Assembly (NCBI GenBank): GCA_003508835.1
Contig: PUFA01000287.1
Location: forward strand, 248,001 to 312,000
Direction: 5' to 3'
Source: Eonycteris spelaea
Lineage: Eukaryota; Chordata; Mammalia; Chiroptera; Pteropodidae
DNA length: 64,000 bases
Shown: piece by piece, positions 26,849 through 38,708 of the stretch
How the letters are laid out: every line of letters starts with the position of its first letter
Position numbering within the stretch: the stretch's first letter is position 1
Position numbers and translations under genes: made by a program
Notes under the pieces: model-generated
Told to the model about the DNA's origin: nothing
The model's input: the letters and a program-made list of their open reading frames with translations, nothing else
The model's database searches: none

Positions 26849-27861
26849 ACAACCTGAGCTTTCTATTGCACTTGCTACACTTTTAAAGACAACTGGAGGA
26901 AAAACCACATCGAAATCAGAGGCTTTTTCCCAGTCTTCTTTAGCAGTGAACAAATATTTTCTATATAAGTAGTTATGAGAATAAAAAGATGCAGGCTATA
27001 AATGAAGAAGTCTTTCGTCTTTGGAAGAATAGAGCTATTTAGAGTTTGACTTTGGAAACCTTTGTGTTTAGTCTGTGACACTAAGAGGAAGCAGTTATTT
27101 TGGGGGGGATGTGTTATCTAATGGTCCTTTTCTCCAGATTCTTCCAAGTACTCATTATAAATATTTTGCCAGGCAGTGGCAAACATTTTTACAATAGTTC
27201 ATCTGTTTGCTATATAAATCATTGATGTTCCATGTGTTTAAAGATTAGACTCTAGTGACTGTTGAGTTGCATAAATTTCCTGAGCTGTTTCTTTGTATGT
27301 TATTAAATGTATATCCCAAAAGGATTAAAAAATAAATGTATTAAGAATGTTCCCAAGTAAAATTCTCATTAGGAATATGGGAAATAGATGTTCAAGTGAA
27401 AAATGGAAAAATAAACCTATTACTGAGTAAAACTGCATAACAAGTGCAAAAAAATTAGTTTTATCAACATGTGTGTATTTGTCATTATCTGCAATACTGA
27501 GGAGCATTTATTTGTAGGACAAATAGTGATCATTCTTACTTCTTAAATTTATAAACTTTGTAACACTAGCCAAAGTTTCTGTATGAAGCAGCTAATATGA
27601 AAATAAAATATTTTAAATCAGATTTCATTATTTACTAAAAACAAGACTTTTGATGTAAAAAGATAATAATTCTGGGAGAAAACAAAAATAAAATAATAGG
27701 CTGTTGTTCTGCTTCTCAAGCCTAAAAGAAAGGACCAACCTAGGCTTCTCTCTAACTGGGACCGCAAGCATCTGGCATCCTCTTTCCCACTAGGATCTCT
27801 GGTAGATGTCTACACCATTTTATACTATGCTTTAGTGGCTGCTTTAAGAATCACAGAATAT
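26161..27861. other. Unique intron sequence with one GA repeat
   Basis: AT-rich intron containing the (GA)n tract at 26794-26844. The - strand frame at 26765-26953 owes its serine-leucine run to that repeat. Nothing else is recognisable. Confidence 0.6.
26794..26844. repeat. (GA)n microsatellite
   Basis: About 25 uninterrupted GA units. Confidence 0.97.
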
Positions 27862-28350
27862 ACCTTTATTAGTTTTCTCTTACTGCTAATGATGTATTAT
27901 CACATAGTGGGCTCAAATCAACACAAGTTTGTATTTTGTAGTTCTTATACCAGAAATCTGACATAGGTCTCACTGGGATAATATTGAAATATGGGCAGGA
28001 CTGCCTTCCTTCTGGAAGCTTCAGAAGAGGATCAGTGTTTTGCCTTTTCCAGTTTCTAGAGGCTTCTCACATCCCTTGAATCATGGCCCTTTATTATTCT
28101 TCACAGCCAGCAACAGCACATTTAGTCCTTCCTAAGAGCATCGTTCTGGCTCTTCTCTTTTCCTCCTGACTACATTGAGCTCATCAGGATAATCCAGTGT
28201 AATTTTCCTGTTTCAAGATTAACTCATTATCAATTTAATTCCTTCTGTAACCTTAACCCCCCATAGCCATTTAACATAACATATTTACAAATTCGGGGAC
28301 TTAGGATGTTGGCAAATTTGGGAAGGGGGCCATTATGCTGTCTACCAAAA
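27862..28350 (-). mobile_element. MaLR-like LTR
   Basis: Antisense LTR. Reading +, it starts TTAGTTTTCTCTTACTGCTA, continues with ACATAGGTCTCACTGGGATA, CTGCCTTCCTTCTGGAAGCT, CCTTTTCCAGTTTCTAGAGG and CAGGATAATCCAGTGTAATT, and ends GGGGGCCATTATGCTGTCTACC. No internal genes are present. Confidence 0.78.
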
Positions 28351-28439
28351 TATCCTGAATTTTTCACAATCTATTTAGAGTTTATATTGTACAACTTTAT
28401 GTAACATATAGAATCTTTTCCATGGAGTAGGCTCGTTTA

Positions 28440-29026
28440 TCCCACACCACTGTCCTTTTTGCAATAGGTGACATACACGATAAACCTCAGGACAGTGTTT
28501 TAATTTTTATTGTAAAGGTTGGTATGTATATTTTTAAATAGTAGGAAAAATAATTTTGTACTTATCTGCATATTTGCCTTTTCTAATGTTTTCCTTCCTT
28601 CCTGATAATCTGAGCTTTCCATATCATTTCCTGTCAGCTAGAAGAACTCTTTTAAGCATATTTAGCAACACATTTCTTAGTTTCTTTTATCTGTCTTTGG
28701 TTCACCTTTATTCTTTGAAGAGTTTTTTGCTAGGTATAGAATTATGCATTGACAGTCTTGCCTTCCTTTTTTTTTCACTTTTTAAGATATTGCTCCACTC
28801 TATTCTGGACTCTATAATTTCTGATGGAAAGGCATCAATAATTTTAATTGCTTTCTCCCTGTATGTAATGTGCCATTTTTCTCAAACTACTTTTAAAAAA
28901 TTTTCATTATTCTTTGGTTTTCAAGAATTTAACTTTTATATGTATTAACATTTGTTTTTTTGTAGTTGTTTGGTTTGTTTGTTTGTTTGTTTATGGTGGA
29001 ATTTTTTGGGAGCAGAGGTTTCTTGA
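28440..29026 (-). mobile_element. Older L1M, left part (split by a younger L1)
   Basis: An antisense old L1 5'-half remnant. It includes a TTGTACTTATCTGCATATTT stretch, the CATTTCTTAGTTTCTTTTAT block and TAGGTATAGAATTATGCATT. The continuation is at 31712-32510 after the inserted L1. The 130-codon + frame at 28556-28948 is an antisense reading of this element, rich in Ser, Leu and Phe, and not a gene. Confidence 0.72.
28971..28993. repeat. (TTTG)n microsatellite
   Basis: A short GTTTGTTTGT tract next to the insertion point of the younger L1. Confidence 0.85.
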
Positions 29027-29691
29027 GGTTTTTTTTTAAATAATACATATTTTTAATTTTCAGTTATAGTTGGCATACAATATTATATAAGTTTCAGGTA
29101 CACACATAGTGATTAGTATCTCTATAACTCACAAAGTGATCACCTCAATAAATCTAGAACCCCTATGAAATCATACACAGTTATTACAATATTATTGGCT
29201 ATATTCCTTATGCAGTACTTTATATCTCCATGACTATTTCGTAACTGCCGATTTATACTTCTTAATCCCTCTCCTTTCCGCTTTTTTCCACCAACCCCTC
29301 CAATCCCCTCCCATCTGGTAACCCTCATAATGTTCTCTGTATCTATTTGGTTTCTGGTTTTTGTTTGTTTATTTTGTTCTTTAGAGACCACATATACGTG
29401 CAATCACATGGCATTTGTCTTCCTCTATCTGGCTTATTCCATTGAGCACAATATTCTCTAGGACCATCATAAAATATCTTTTTCCATCCCATTACTTTTA
29501 GACTGTGTCTTTTAATCTGATATGAGTCTTTTGTAGTCAGCATATGTAAGGGTCTTCTTTTCTTACCCATTCAGCTACCTTGTCTTTTGATTGGAGCATT
29601 TAATTATTTTTTCATTTGAAGTACTTATTGACAGATATGTAGTTATTGCCATCTTTATTTAGAAATTTTGATACATATTTTTTTCTTTTTC

Positions 29692-30085
29692 TTAAAGTTC
29701 CTCCAACATATCCTGTAATACTGGCTTGGTGATGATAAACTCCTTTAACTTTTTCTTGCTGATGAAGATTTTTATCTGTCCTCCAATTCTAAATAATAGT
29801 TTTTCTGTGTAAGTAATTTTTGTTGTAAGTTCTGGGTTTCCATCACTTTGAATATTTTTGTGCCAAGCCCTTTTGGCCTGTAAAGTTTCTTTTGGGAAAT
29901 CAGCTAATAGTCTTATGAAAGCTCCCTTGCAGGAAAACAAATTGTTTTTCTCTTGCTGCTTTTAAAATTCTCTCTTTGAATTTAACCTTTGACATTTTAA
30001 TTATTATGTGTCTTGGTGTGGCCTCTTTGGGTTCATCTTTTGGGACTCTATGAGTTTCCTGGAGTTGTATGCCTATTTCCTTCAC
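29692..30085 (-). pseudogene. L1 ORF1 C-terminal remnant
   Basis: Two overlapping frames give the C-terminal half of L1 ORF1p, an RNA-binding chaperone. 29900-30085 contains RHIIIKMSKVKFKERILKAA, the usual conserved start of the RNA-binding part. 29692-29940 contains LADFPKETLQAKRAWH and ends KLKEFIITKPVLQDMLEEL. A frameshift separates them near 29920. Confidence 0.85.
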
Positions 30086-31645
30086 CAGGTTAGGGAAGTG
30101 TTTAGTCCTTATTTCTTTAAATATTTTTAAATTCCTTCTTCTCTTCTTCTCCTCATACTCCTATTATACAGATGCTGTTATGCTAGATGTTGTCCCAGAG
30201 GCTTCTTAAACTATCTTCTTTTTCTTGATTCCTTGTTCTTGTTGCTGTTCTAATTGGGTGACCTCTGCTACTCCATCTTCTATGTTGCTATTTGATCTTC
30301 CATTTCATTTCACTCTGTTAATTCCTTTAATGTATTCCTTATCTCAGATATTGTATTCTTCATTTCTGACTATTTCCCTTTTATGTTTTCCATCTCTATT
30401 TTTATATTTTCTTTCTCTTTGTTAAAGTTCTCAGAGTTCATCTACTCTTCCCCTAGTTCCTCGAGTGCCCTTATAACAAATGTTTTGAACTCTGTATCTG
30501 GTTTATTGCCTTCCTCCATTTGTTGAATTCATTTTTAGAGCTTTGTTCTGTTCTTTCATGTAGAACATACTTCTTTGTCTCCCCCTTTTGGCTGCCTCCC
30601 TGTGTCTATTTCTATGTATTAAATAGGGCTTCTAAGCCTCCCAGTCTTAAGAGAGTGGCTTTATGTAGTAGGTATGCTATGGGGTCTCATAGCACAGCCC
30701 TGGGATCAGTGAGGGGATCCAGCTACAGGTTAAGTTCAGCTACAGCCTGTGTACCTCTGAGGCCACCTATTAAGAGTTACCAAGCAATCCACATATGGCT
30801 GCCATTTGTGTTGGGCTTAGGGCTGCTCAGCAAGAAGTACAGGGCATGCCAAAACTGTATGCTGCTTCTTTGCTGCTTCTTTGGGCTTTGCGAGTCTTTA
30901 AGAGATTTTATGAAAGTTTGCAGTAGACTCCAAGACAGTCTGTTTGTATGGAATAAATCACTGGAAGTGGCTTGAGTGGATCCACAAGTTGGGAGAGGTG
31001 GAGTCTCAGGGAATCCCTTGGGTGGTTAGCTATGTTTATCCAGGTTGATAAGGACAAGAATATGGCAGTGCCTATGTCCTCATGCTGGGAGCAGGGAGGG
31101 CTCAACAAAGGAATAGTGGCTTCTGCTTACACATCTTTCCAGGAAATAAATAGCCACCACTCCAGCTCTGCCTTGAAGCCCAACAAATCAGTGCCTCTCT
31201 GAATATTCCTGGCACCCCTTGAGCAACTGTCTCAGCCCTGGAGCTCAGAACAAATAAGTCCATCAGCAAGTAAGGCTGGATGTGGGCCCTTCAAAAGGAA
31301 CTGTCTTCAATTGACGCAGCCCTCTGTCTCACTCAGCTGCAAACTTCTCTGGTTTTCACACCAGAGACTGTGGGGACTTCTTTTTCTGGCACTGGAACCC
31401 TGGCCTGGGTAGCCCAGTGTAGGGCCAAGATCCCTCACTCCTCCAGTCGAGGAGGGGGTTATACATCCAAGATAACTTTCCCAATTCTTGATAGCTATGG
31501 CCAGTTGTGGGACCAGGGTGTTTTGCATCTTTGCCCCTCCTAACATTTTGAGGTGACCTATTATTTTCTGTCCCTAGTTTCAGGGCTTCTGTTCAGCCAG
31601 GCCTCAGGCAACTCCTCATGCTGGTTGCTCTGTAGTTTTGTTATG

Positions 31646-31682
31646 ATCACTTGAGGAGGTGTGGTCACTTGAGGAGGTATGC
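31646..31682. repeat. 18-bp tandem duplication in the L1 5' UTR
   Basis: The unit GATCACTTGAGGAGGTGT is followed by GGTCACTTGAGGAGGTAT near the 5' end of L1 (e). Confidence 0.8.
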
Positions 31683-31711
31683 ACAACCACTACCTTCTAT
31701 GCCATCCTCAG

Positions 31712-32510
31712 CTTCTTGAATCTATAAGTTTATGTCCTTCAATAATTTGAGAAAAGGTTTTTTTTCTTTATTAATTCTTTCGAGACTTCAGTTATATCTT
31801 TTGACTCTGTTCCACAGATATTAGAGGTCTTATTAATTTATTTTAATTTTTTCATTTCCTTTTTCAGATAGGATAATTTTTATTGATCTAGCTTCAAGTT
31901 AACTTATTCTTCTGTTATCTTCATTATACTATAATGTTCATTCAATAATATTTTTAAAGTTTTGATATTTTGTTTTTAGTTCTAGACTTTACATTTGGCT
32001 CTTTTATATAATATCTATTTCTTTTCTGAGATATCTACTGGTTTTATTTATAAGACCATATTTTTGTCTTCTTGAGCATAGTTATAATAGCTGCACTGAA
32101 GTCCTTGTCTTTAAATCTACCATCTGTATTATCTAGGGGTAAGCTTTTATTGATTGTCTTTTTTCTTGAGTGGATCACATTTCCCTGATTTATTTTTATT
32201 TGGAGAAATTTCACATTGTAACCTGAATATTATAAAAGTTATGTTGTGGAGACTCTAGATTTTGTTATGATCATCTGAAGTATTTTCTTTATTATTATTA
32301 TTTTTAATTTAGACACCAATTTTCTTAAAATCTCAGTTCAGGTATTCCCCAAACTCCCTTTAGCTGTGCAGTTTGCCCTACAATTGTTTGGTTCAGGGTT
32401 CTAAACAGAACTTCAGAATGCCGTTCTCTAGTTATCTTTCCATAATTTTCTTCACTTTTCATTAGCTCTGGTTGCCCTAAATACTGTCATATCTTTCTGA
32501 AGACCAGAAT
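31712..32510 (-). mobile_element. Older L1M, right part
   Basis: Continuation of the old antisense L1: CTTCTTGAATCTATAAGTTT, AATTTTTATTGATCTAGCTTC, then TAATAGCTGCACTGAAGTCC and TTATGTTGTGGAGACTCTAG. These are the usual order of old L1 ORF1/5' UTR blocks in reverse. The end near 32510 is approximate. Confidence 0.7.
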
Positions 32511-32555
32511 TATTTAGATTTTCCAGTCTTTACTACCCTATATTACAAAATAGTA

Positions 32556-32735
32556 ATAGATAGATGATAGATGACGATAGGTAGAGAGATGATAGATGGT
32601 AGATAGATCGATGATAAATAGGTGATAGATATAGGTGATAGATGGGAGAGAGAGAGGAGGAGAGAGAGAGAGAGAGAGAGAGAAGAAAGATGAAATGAAA
32701 TAGATGATAGATAGATAGATAGATAGATAGATAAA
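32556..32735. repeat. Compound GATA/GA microsatellite
   Basis: Imperfect GATA-type units (32556-32640), then (GA)n (32646-32683), then clean GATA units (32703-32732). The 99-codon - strand frame here (Tyr-Leu-Ser-Ile repeats) is a translation of this repeat. Confidence 0.95.
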
Positions 32736-32814
32736 GAAATTTACTCTCCTGGTACTTTCTTCCAAGTTTTTACACTTTTCCAGAATATGCCAGTATTTTT
32801 TTTTTTCACTTTCA

Positions 32815-33070
32815 AAATTGTAAGATAGCTTTCCCACAATTCTGGAGACTAGAAGTATGAGAGCAAAGTGTGAATAGCATTTTTTTTTTTTCTGAGCTCA
32901 GTCTCCTTGGCTTATAAATGATTACCTTCTTTCCACCTTCACACGGTCTTCCCTCTATATCTAATTTATTACCTCTTTTAAAAACCCCATCTCCAAACAC
33001 AGTCACAGTTTGAGATAATGTTATGATAACATATGAATCTTGAGAGAACACAGTTCACCTCATCACAGTA
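32815..33070 (-). mobile_element. MaLR-like LTR fragment
   Basis: Antisense partial LTR. It contains CCCACAATTCTGGAGACTAG, CAGTCTCCTTGGCTTATAAA, then CTCCAAACACAGTCACAGTT and a final TCATCACA region. The 5' part of the family (on +) is missing. Confidence 0.65.
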
Positions 33071-35880
33071 TAGAAGTAAAATTTTAATCATGCCAGACTA
33101 AAATTCAGTCATGGAAATTAGAGACACTGGACTGGATAAATTTTCCTCTGAATTCTAATGTAGTTTCAGACTTCTCTACAATATGTGTTCCAAGTCCCCA
33201 TCATTAATAAACTTATGTTGGCATGCAAGATGAAACATATTTCCCATTCCTATTCTTATATAACAGCATCTACAATGTCAAGTGCAATATTAATTTCTAA
33301 AAATTAAGTCTCTATTGCTGCCTAAGTGTAATTTACCCAAACTCAATAACTATCCATATCAAAAATATGAGCATGTTCTCTCCATTATACCTTATGTCCA
33401 ATAATCAACTTTTGTTGAATTTTTCTTCACAGTGTCTCTTGAATCTGTCCCTGATTCTGAACTGAAGCATAAGACATATAATGTCATTGTTTACTCTTCT
33501 CTATCTAAAACTTTCAGGTGACTTTCAATTTCACTCTGGTTAGAGCTAAAATCCTTACAATTCTTTCAGTTAGTAGACACAGCTACATTATGTTATTAAC
33601 CATATCACACTTATGCTGTGATACAGTTGTTGTTGCCTATAATCCTCAAATAAAAGTAAACTACAAGACAGTCCTTTCTCTTTCTGTTTATTGTAAAATG
33701 TGAGTCTAGATACAACATAGACCCTGACAGATAGTTGAACATATTTGTCAAATTAATCTAAATGAGCACATTATTTAACTGCCTATTCTTCTTCTCTTAC
33801 TGAAATGATGTTATTGGAGAGCAATAATGTAGAAAATAAAACACCAACAAAATACAGGATGTTAACTGTTTTTTAAAGAAGTACTAATCATTAGTATTGA
33901 AACCCTTTTTTAAAGCATTTGTTAGTCTTTATACTAGTGATAGTGTTTTATATTTCATGATTATGTGCAACATAAGTAGTACTCTGTTCTAAAACTTTTC
34001 TAAAGTTTTCATCTATTAGCTATTTACTTTTTGTGAGACTCCAGTAAAACCATCTTAAATCTCTAAATGATGGTAATTCATTGATGACAAGTCTATTTTA
34101 TTATCAATTTTGAAAATTGTTCTTGAACTTATTTCTTCCTCTGACAGCTCCCTGTAAAATGCTATGAATGTGAACTATTGCCATGGAAATAAGCTATTAT
34201 CTCCTGGGCAGCTTCAGCTCAGATGTTTTTGTTTTCCAACTACATGTGTTATTACATCATCACAATAAGTTTCCACATCAAGTTAAACAAGTGCACATAT
34301 ATGCATATAAATATATATTCAGTCTATGATACTTCATCATTCTCTCTCATTGTAGTCTTCTATATAAACCTATTTTAAAAAATTAGATGTATCCAAGAGG
34401 AGTAGCTATGAAGAAAATAAACTCACAGAGGACAATTTAAAAAAATAAATGTTTTCCAGCTTCCTAAGTTTAAAAATACCATGCCTTGTTATGACTCGCA
34501 CTGATTAAAAATAACCCCTAAGTAGAGAGATTGTGTGTTTTTAAGATCTGTTTATCTGAGATTTTATGTCAAATATATTTAAGAATAAAAGTTCATATTT
34601 CACCAGTAACATCTTATAAGTCTTCAGAGTAAACCACCCCTAACCACCCCCCCATACACACACAAAGTACTAACCACTTCCTGAATATGCTATGTAGGTT
34701 CAAAGTTCAACTTTATTTTGACAAAGAATAACTCATTTTAGAAGTTTTTTTCTATAAAACACTTGGCTAGAAACTCAAAGCCAGTGTTCTTTATCCCTTA
34801 CTAGTGAATGTATGGTAATATATATATATATATATATATTTGTTTACAAAATGTTGGTATAAAATATAAATGAAAATTTAAACAGTTTTTTTAAGATTAA
34901 TAAATATGTAACTTTATGATTCAAAGTATTATTTAAAATTTAATTTAAATTCAATAATCGGAGGTTTTACTAGGAATTTTTAGTGGTCTGATAGAGGTGT
35001 ATTTCTACACTCCTTCTTAGAAAGGCCACCACTTAATCAAATAATTCACCAATTTAAATGGTTTCTAATTATTTTTATCTCATACTAGAAGTACCACTTT
35101 TAAAGAATTTGTTCATCTTCCTACTTGTAATTCTTACAAATATATGTATTTTTTACAAATATTTTTAATATGCAAAGTATTAGATTATGAGAGTAAAGTG
35201 ATATCCCAAGAATTATCCAACCTAAGAAAGGAAGTCACAGCAACCACAGAAAAGACTTTTTCCTAGGGGAGGAAAAAGATGTATTTTAACAACGTTTGTT
35301 CTCTGTTTTTGATTTGCTAAAAGAAAAAAAGTTACAATGTTTCTCTGAGTCTTTAAAATACCCACATTAACAACACATTTAATTCTAGCAAAGGTTTATC
35401 AAGTTGAGAGATTCTATACATAACAAAATTAATTGGAAGCCTAAGGCATTCCTTTGACTCTTGAGAAGGAATAGAACTCTGAGGCACATTTCCACAGTTT
35501 CTCTGAGTCACTTTGCTCTATCTCTCAGGTTCAAGCCAACAACTAAATTCTGGCCACAGTCAAATCTCCACATATAGTTATAGGAAAAGAAAGACGGACC
35601 TAATTTTCCATATATGCCAATTCTGGATGACTATCAAGATCACACTGCAGTAGACAGATTTCCATGTGTTGTGATAAAACTGTCTGTAATGTGATCCAGT
35701 GAATAAGAATTTCTTATAAAGTCAAATGCAACATCTGAAGTAACACATAATTTAATTTAGTAAACCCACTTCTCATTACAGAGTGGCAAGTGAACATAGA
35801 AATATTTTCAGATTGCTTTGGGCTGCATAATGCCTCAAAGCAAATACATGCATTGTGAAGGAGCAGGTAAGAGGAAGGAA
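33071..35880. other. Mostly unique intron sequence
   Basis: AT-rich intron. A (TA)n tract lies at 34817-34840. The segment at about 33500-33720 weakly resembles L2 in sense orientation (TCTGGTTAGAGCTAAAATCC). Nothing else is recognisable. Confidence 0.5.
34817..34840. repeat. (TA)n microsatellite
   Basis: Twelve alternating TA units. Confidence 0.9.
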
Positions 35881-35884
35881 AGAA

Positions 35885-36050
35885 GTAATAATATGTTTGT
35901 ATCTGGTACTATGGTAAGCACTTCTAATACTTTGTCTCATTTTATTCTTAAAAAAAAAAAGGAGGCAACTGTTTTTATAGTCTTCATTTTAAAGACAGGC
36001 CTTTCTGGCTTTGGAGCCTAAACTGTTTAGATAATACCAATTATTTTCTC
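35885..36050 (+). mobile_element. Possible MIR remnant
   Basis: A weak sense match to MIR: GGTACTATGGTAAGCACTTC, TCATTTTATTCTTAAAAAA, then TTCATTTTAAAGACAGGCC. It is short and diverged. Confidence 0.4.
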
Positions 36051-36359
36051 CGTGAAACAGAAAATTCCTATGTTCATTTGCTACCCAAGCTAAAAGGAGT
36101 TACCTTATTAGCTTCTTTATAGGTCTATATATTGGTTCAGGTGACATGCATGCCTAGTTTGCAAATAACATGTCTCTTTCAGCTTTGGCAACATTAGGTG
36201 GTCCAGCCATATTCAGGCTTAGATCTCAGGAAAAAGGTGGACAAGTCTGGAAGTTAGACATAGGCAACTGCTTCCAGCTTCAGACTGTGAGACTCCTACA
36301 AATTCCTTGGGACACTGAGAACTATTTCAGGACAGGAGAGAATAGAATCACTCTTTTGG

Positions 36360-36970
36360 TTTCATTCATTTATTAATGTGAGCATATACTTATTTACCTA
36401 TTTATTAAACAAATATTATTTGTGCACCTACTTATGTCAGGCAGTGTTAGGCATTGAAGATGCAGAGGTGGATATGACAAGTGTAGTTTCTGCCCTTATA
36501 TAACTAGTTGTCCAATGGGAGATAATAATATAAAAATAAGCATCACCCAAATAAGTGTATTAGTGTAGTCTTTGAAAAGTATAATGAAGGAAAATGTGGG
36601 GAGCTATATAATAGGCAATCTGAACTGGTCTAGATGTTCCAGGCAGACTGACTGAAGAATAAGACATACAGAGGTAAAAGGATGGTTGATGGTGTTGGTG
36701 AGGAGTATGGATAGCACTTCAGAAAAGGGATCATGATGTGGGGCAATTCTGTGGTGGGGAGAGACCAGTAGACTGGAGCACATATGACGTTAGAGCAAAT
36801 GGAAAGTGGTAGGCAGGAGTCAGATCAGGCATATTCTAATTAAGAATTTTAGATTTTATCCTAAAATCTTCAAGAAGCTTTTAAAAGCCTTTAAGCAGGA
36901 AACTCCCATGATTAAATGTGTGTTTTGAAAAGATTGCTTTAGGTGCTGTGTTTAGAATAGAGAGAAAAAT
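36360..36970 (-). mobile_element. L2-class remnant
   Basis: An antisense L2 3' region begins TATTAAACAAATATTATTTG, GTGCACCTACTTATGTCAGG, CAGTGTTAGGCATTGAAGAT. A common ancient-repeat tract follows: AGATGTTCCAGGCAGACTGA, TTTTAGATTTTATCCTAAAA, GTGTTTTGAAAAGATTGCTT. I am sure it is an ancient mammalian repeat. The class name for the second half is less certain. Confidence 0.6.
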
Positions 36971-38364
36971 AATTAAAGAGATTCAGAAATGACAATAGCT
37001 GGTCTAGAGCGATGAAATAGAGAATGAGAAATATAAGATGCAGGAGTAGGGGAAAAGGATGCATATAGATGTATCTAGATACTTTCTATGTAACAGTTGA
37101 ACTTGAAATGAGAAATGTACAGATTCTTATTTAATATGGTCACTGCTTGGCCACTACATTTATCTTCTCATCTTCCTGAACACATCTCTCTTTTAAAAGA
37201 AAAATTGCTCCATAATCCTTAGGATCAATAAGTGATTCCACTACTTGACCCCTAGAATTTCTACTCTGTCTGGAAAGGTCAAGAAAAGTCAAGCTGCAAA
37301 AGAGAACACCCAAGGATCTTTTCTTTCTGTTCGGCATCTCTTTTATTTCCCTGGTTTATATCCAAGCCGCTAACAAAGAGTTTAGGCTTTATGATTTTTG
37401 AAGTACTTTCCACTTGTAATTTTCTAAGAAAGACAAATCTTGGTAAATGTGACACAGTGTCATATCAAAGCATGAGCAAATCTGTGTTTTTATTCAATTT
37501 TTCAACTTTGTGCATCACAAATTTTAGAAAAAAAAGAAGAAAAAACTCATTTGTTTTTTCTTTCTTTGAGGAATCAAAGTAGATAAATGATAAACCAAGC
37601 ATTTGCAATTTTAAGATCCCAGGCATTTGACATGTTTGCTAATATTTAGGCCATATTTTTCAGCCTCTTCCCATCCATTTCAGCCCTTCACTCATCTCTA
37701 GATTCACCTTTTCCAGGGCAATCAGGTTCTCCATATCTCCCTTTTGCAGAATCTCCCCCAGGACAATCCATTTTATATTGTGCTCCTAAATAAAAACTCA
37801 GCAGCTCTCTCATGCTCTTAAAAGCAATCTTAGCAAGGAAGAAAGTAATATAATTTCATGTTCAAAATATTATATACAAAAATGTCACTGACTGATAGAC
37901 TGAATTACCCCAGTGTTACATTTTAAAACAGGAACTATTGACACCAGAGGATTGCTTACTGATTGGATGACAAGGAGAAATATGTGGGAGAAGTTCTCAT
38001 TGCCTAGACAGGGATATCTGCTTCCAAATTACGTCCTAAAAACAGATGTCTGTGAACAGACACACCATTTCGGAAATTTTACAGATCCTTATTATTTAAT
38101 TTTTTTTAGCACTACAAGGAAGGGACACTGTAAATTCCTTGTAACAAGAATTTTTAAGAATAATTTACCATCTGCTTGTCACCCTTTGAAGAGAAGGGCA
38201 GACAGAGAAATAAGTAGTCAGTCACTCCCTCTGCAATAAACTTTTTATTAACAGCCACTGAAACAACAAAATTACCTCTGTTAACATTCCTACTCAAAGA
38301 CCCTCTTAGATTTTTCTTTAGAATTTTCAAATGATATTAGCTTATAATTTGAAAAACACCAGAG
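36971..38364. other. Unique intron sequence
   Basis: I recognise no repeat. Short frames at 37140-37337 (-) and 37913-38239 (+) have no family resemblance and no splice or promoter context. Confidence 0.5.
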
Positions 38365-38481
38365 CTGTGTTGTCAACAGTAGCCACTAGCTACGTGAAGC
38401 AGTTAAGCAATCGAAATATAGTTTGCCCAAACTGAGGTATAATCTAAGTGTCAAATACATCCAGATTTCTAAGGCTTGGTA

Positions 38482-38529
<48 letters not shown>

Positions 38530-38708
38530 AAAAACCTCTCATTAATAAATTTTAAATTGCTTATACCTCAAAATACGATTATAGACATGTTTGATTAAAG
38601 GAAAGCTTTGAAAATTAATTTTACCCTTTTTTCCTCTTTTTTAAATATGTCATTTAGGAAATTTTAAATTACACATATGGCACACCTCGTATTTCTCAGG
38701 ACAGCACT
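38365..38708 (-). mobile_element. hAT-type MITE (MER58/MER33-like) with an internal A42 tract
   Basis: The left end reads CAGAGCTGTGTTGTCAACAG and TAGCCACTAGCTACGTGAAG. The right end reads TCTCAGGACAGCACT, complementary in style to the left end. Between them are GTTTGCCCAAACTGAGGTAT, AATACATCCAGATTTCTAAG and the AAATTACACATATGGCACAC block. The family name is from memory and uncertain. The match to this class of non-autonomous transposon is clear. Confidence 0.6.
38483..38524. repeat. Poly-A tract, 42 bases
   Basis: An unbroken run of 42 A inside the MITE, where related copies have only a short A-rich stretch. It is an internal expansion or a short insertion, not the tail of a recognisable SINE. 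Confidence 0.95.

Larger units (their letters stand above)
29027..31711 (-). mobile_element. L1 (e): internally deleted LINE-1 with both ends
   Basis: About 2.7 kb, antisense. On its strand it has a 5' UTR (31711 to about 30450), ORF1 (about 30450 to 29690), a few hundred bases of ORF2 start, then jumps at about 29469 straight to the 3' UTR (29469-29040). It lacks about 3.6 kb compared with L1 (d), including the whole reverse transcriptase. It was inserted into an older L1M, with TTCTTGA on both sides (29020-29026 and 31713-31719). The 3' UTR is the same type as in L1 (d) and L1 (f). Confidence 0.85.

Noticed and set aside
28556..28948. 130-codon + strand open frame rich in Phe, Leu and Ser
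   Set aside because: It is an antisense reading of an old L1M ORF region, where T-rich sequence yields hydrophobic frames without stops.
30520..30975. 151-codon + strand open frame
   Set aside because: It spans the antisense ORF1 and 5' UTR of L1 (e); the Cys/Ser/Leu-rich product has no domain I recognise.
32538..32837. 99-codon - strand frame with Tyr-Leu-Ser-Ile repeats
   Set aside because: It is a translation of the GATA/GA microsatellite.
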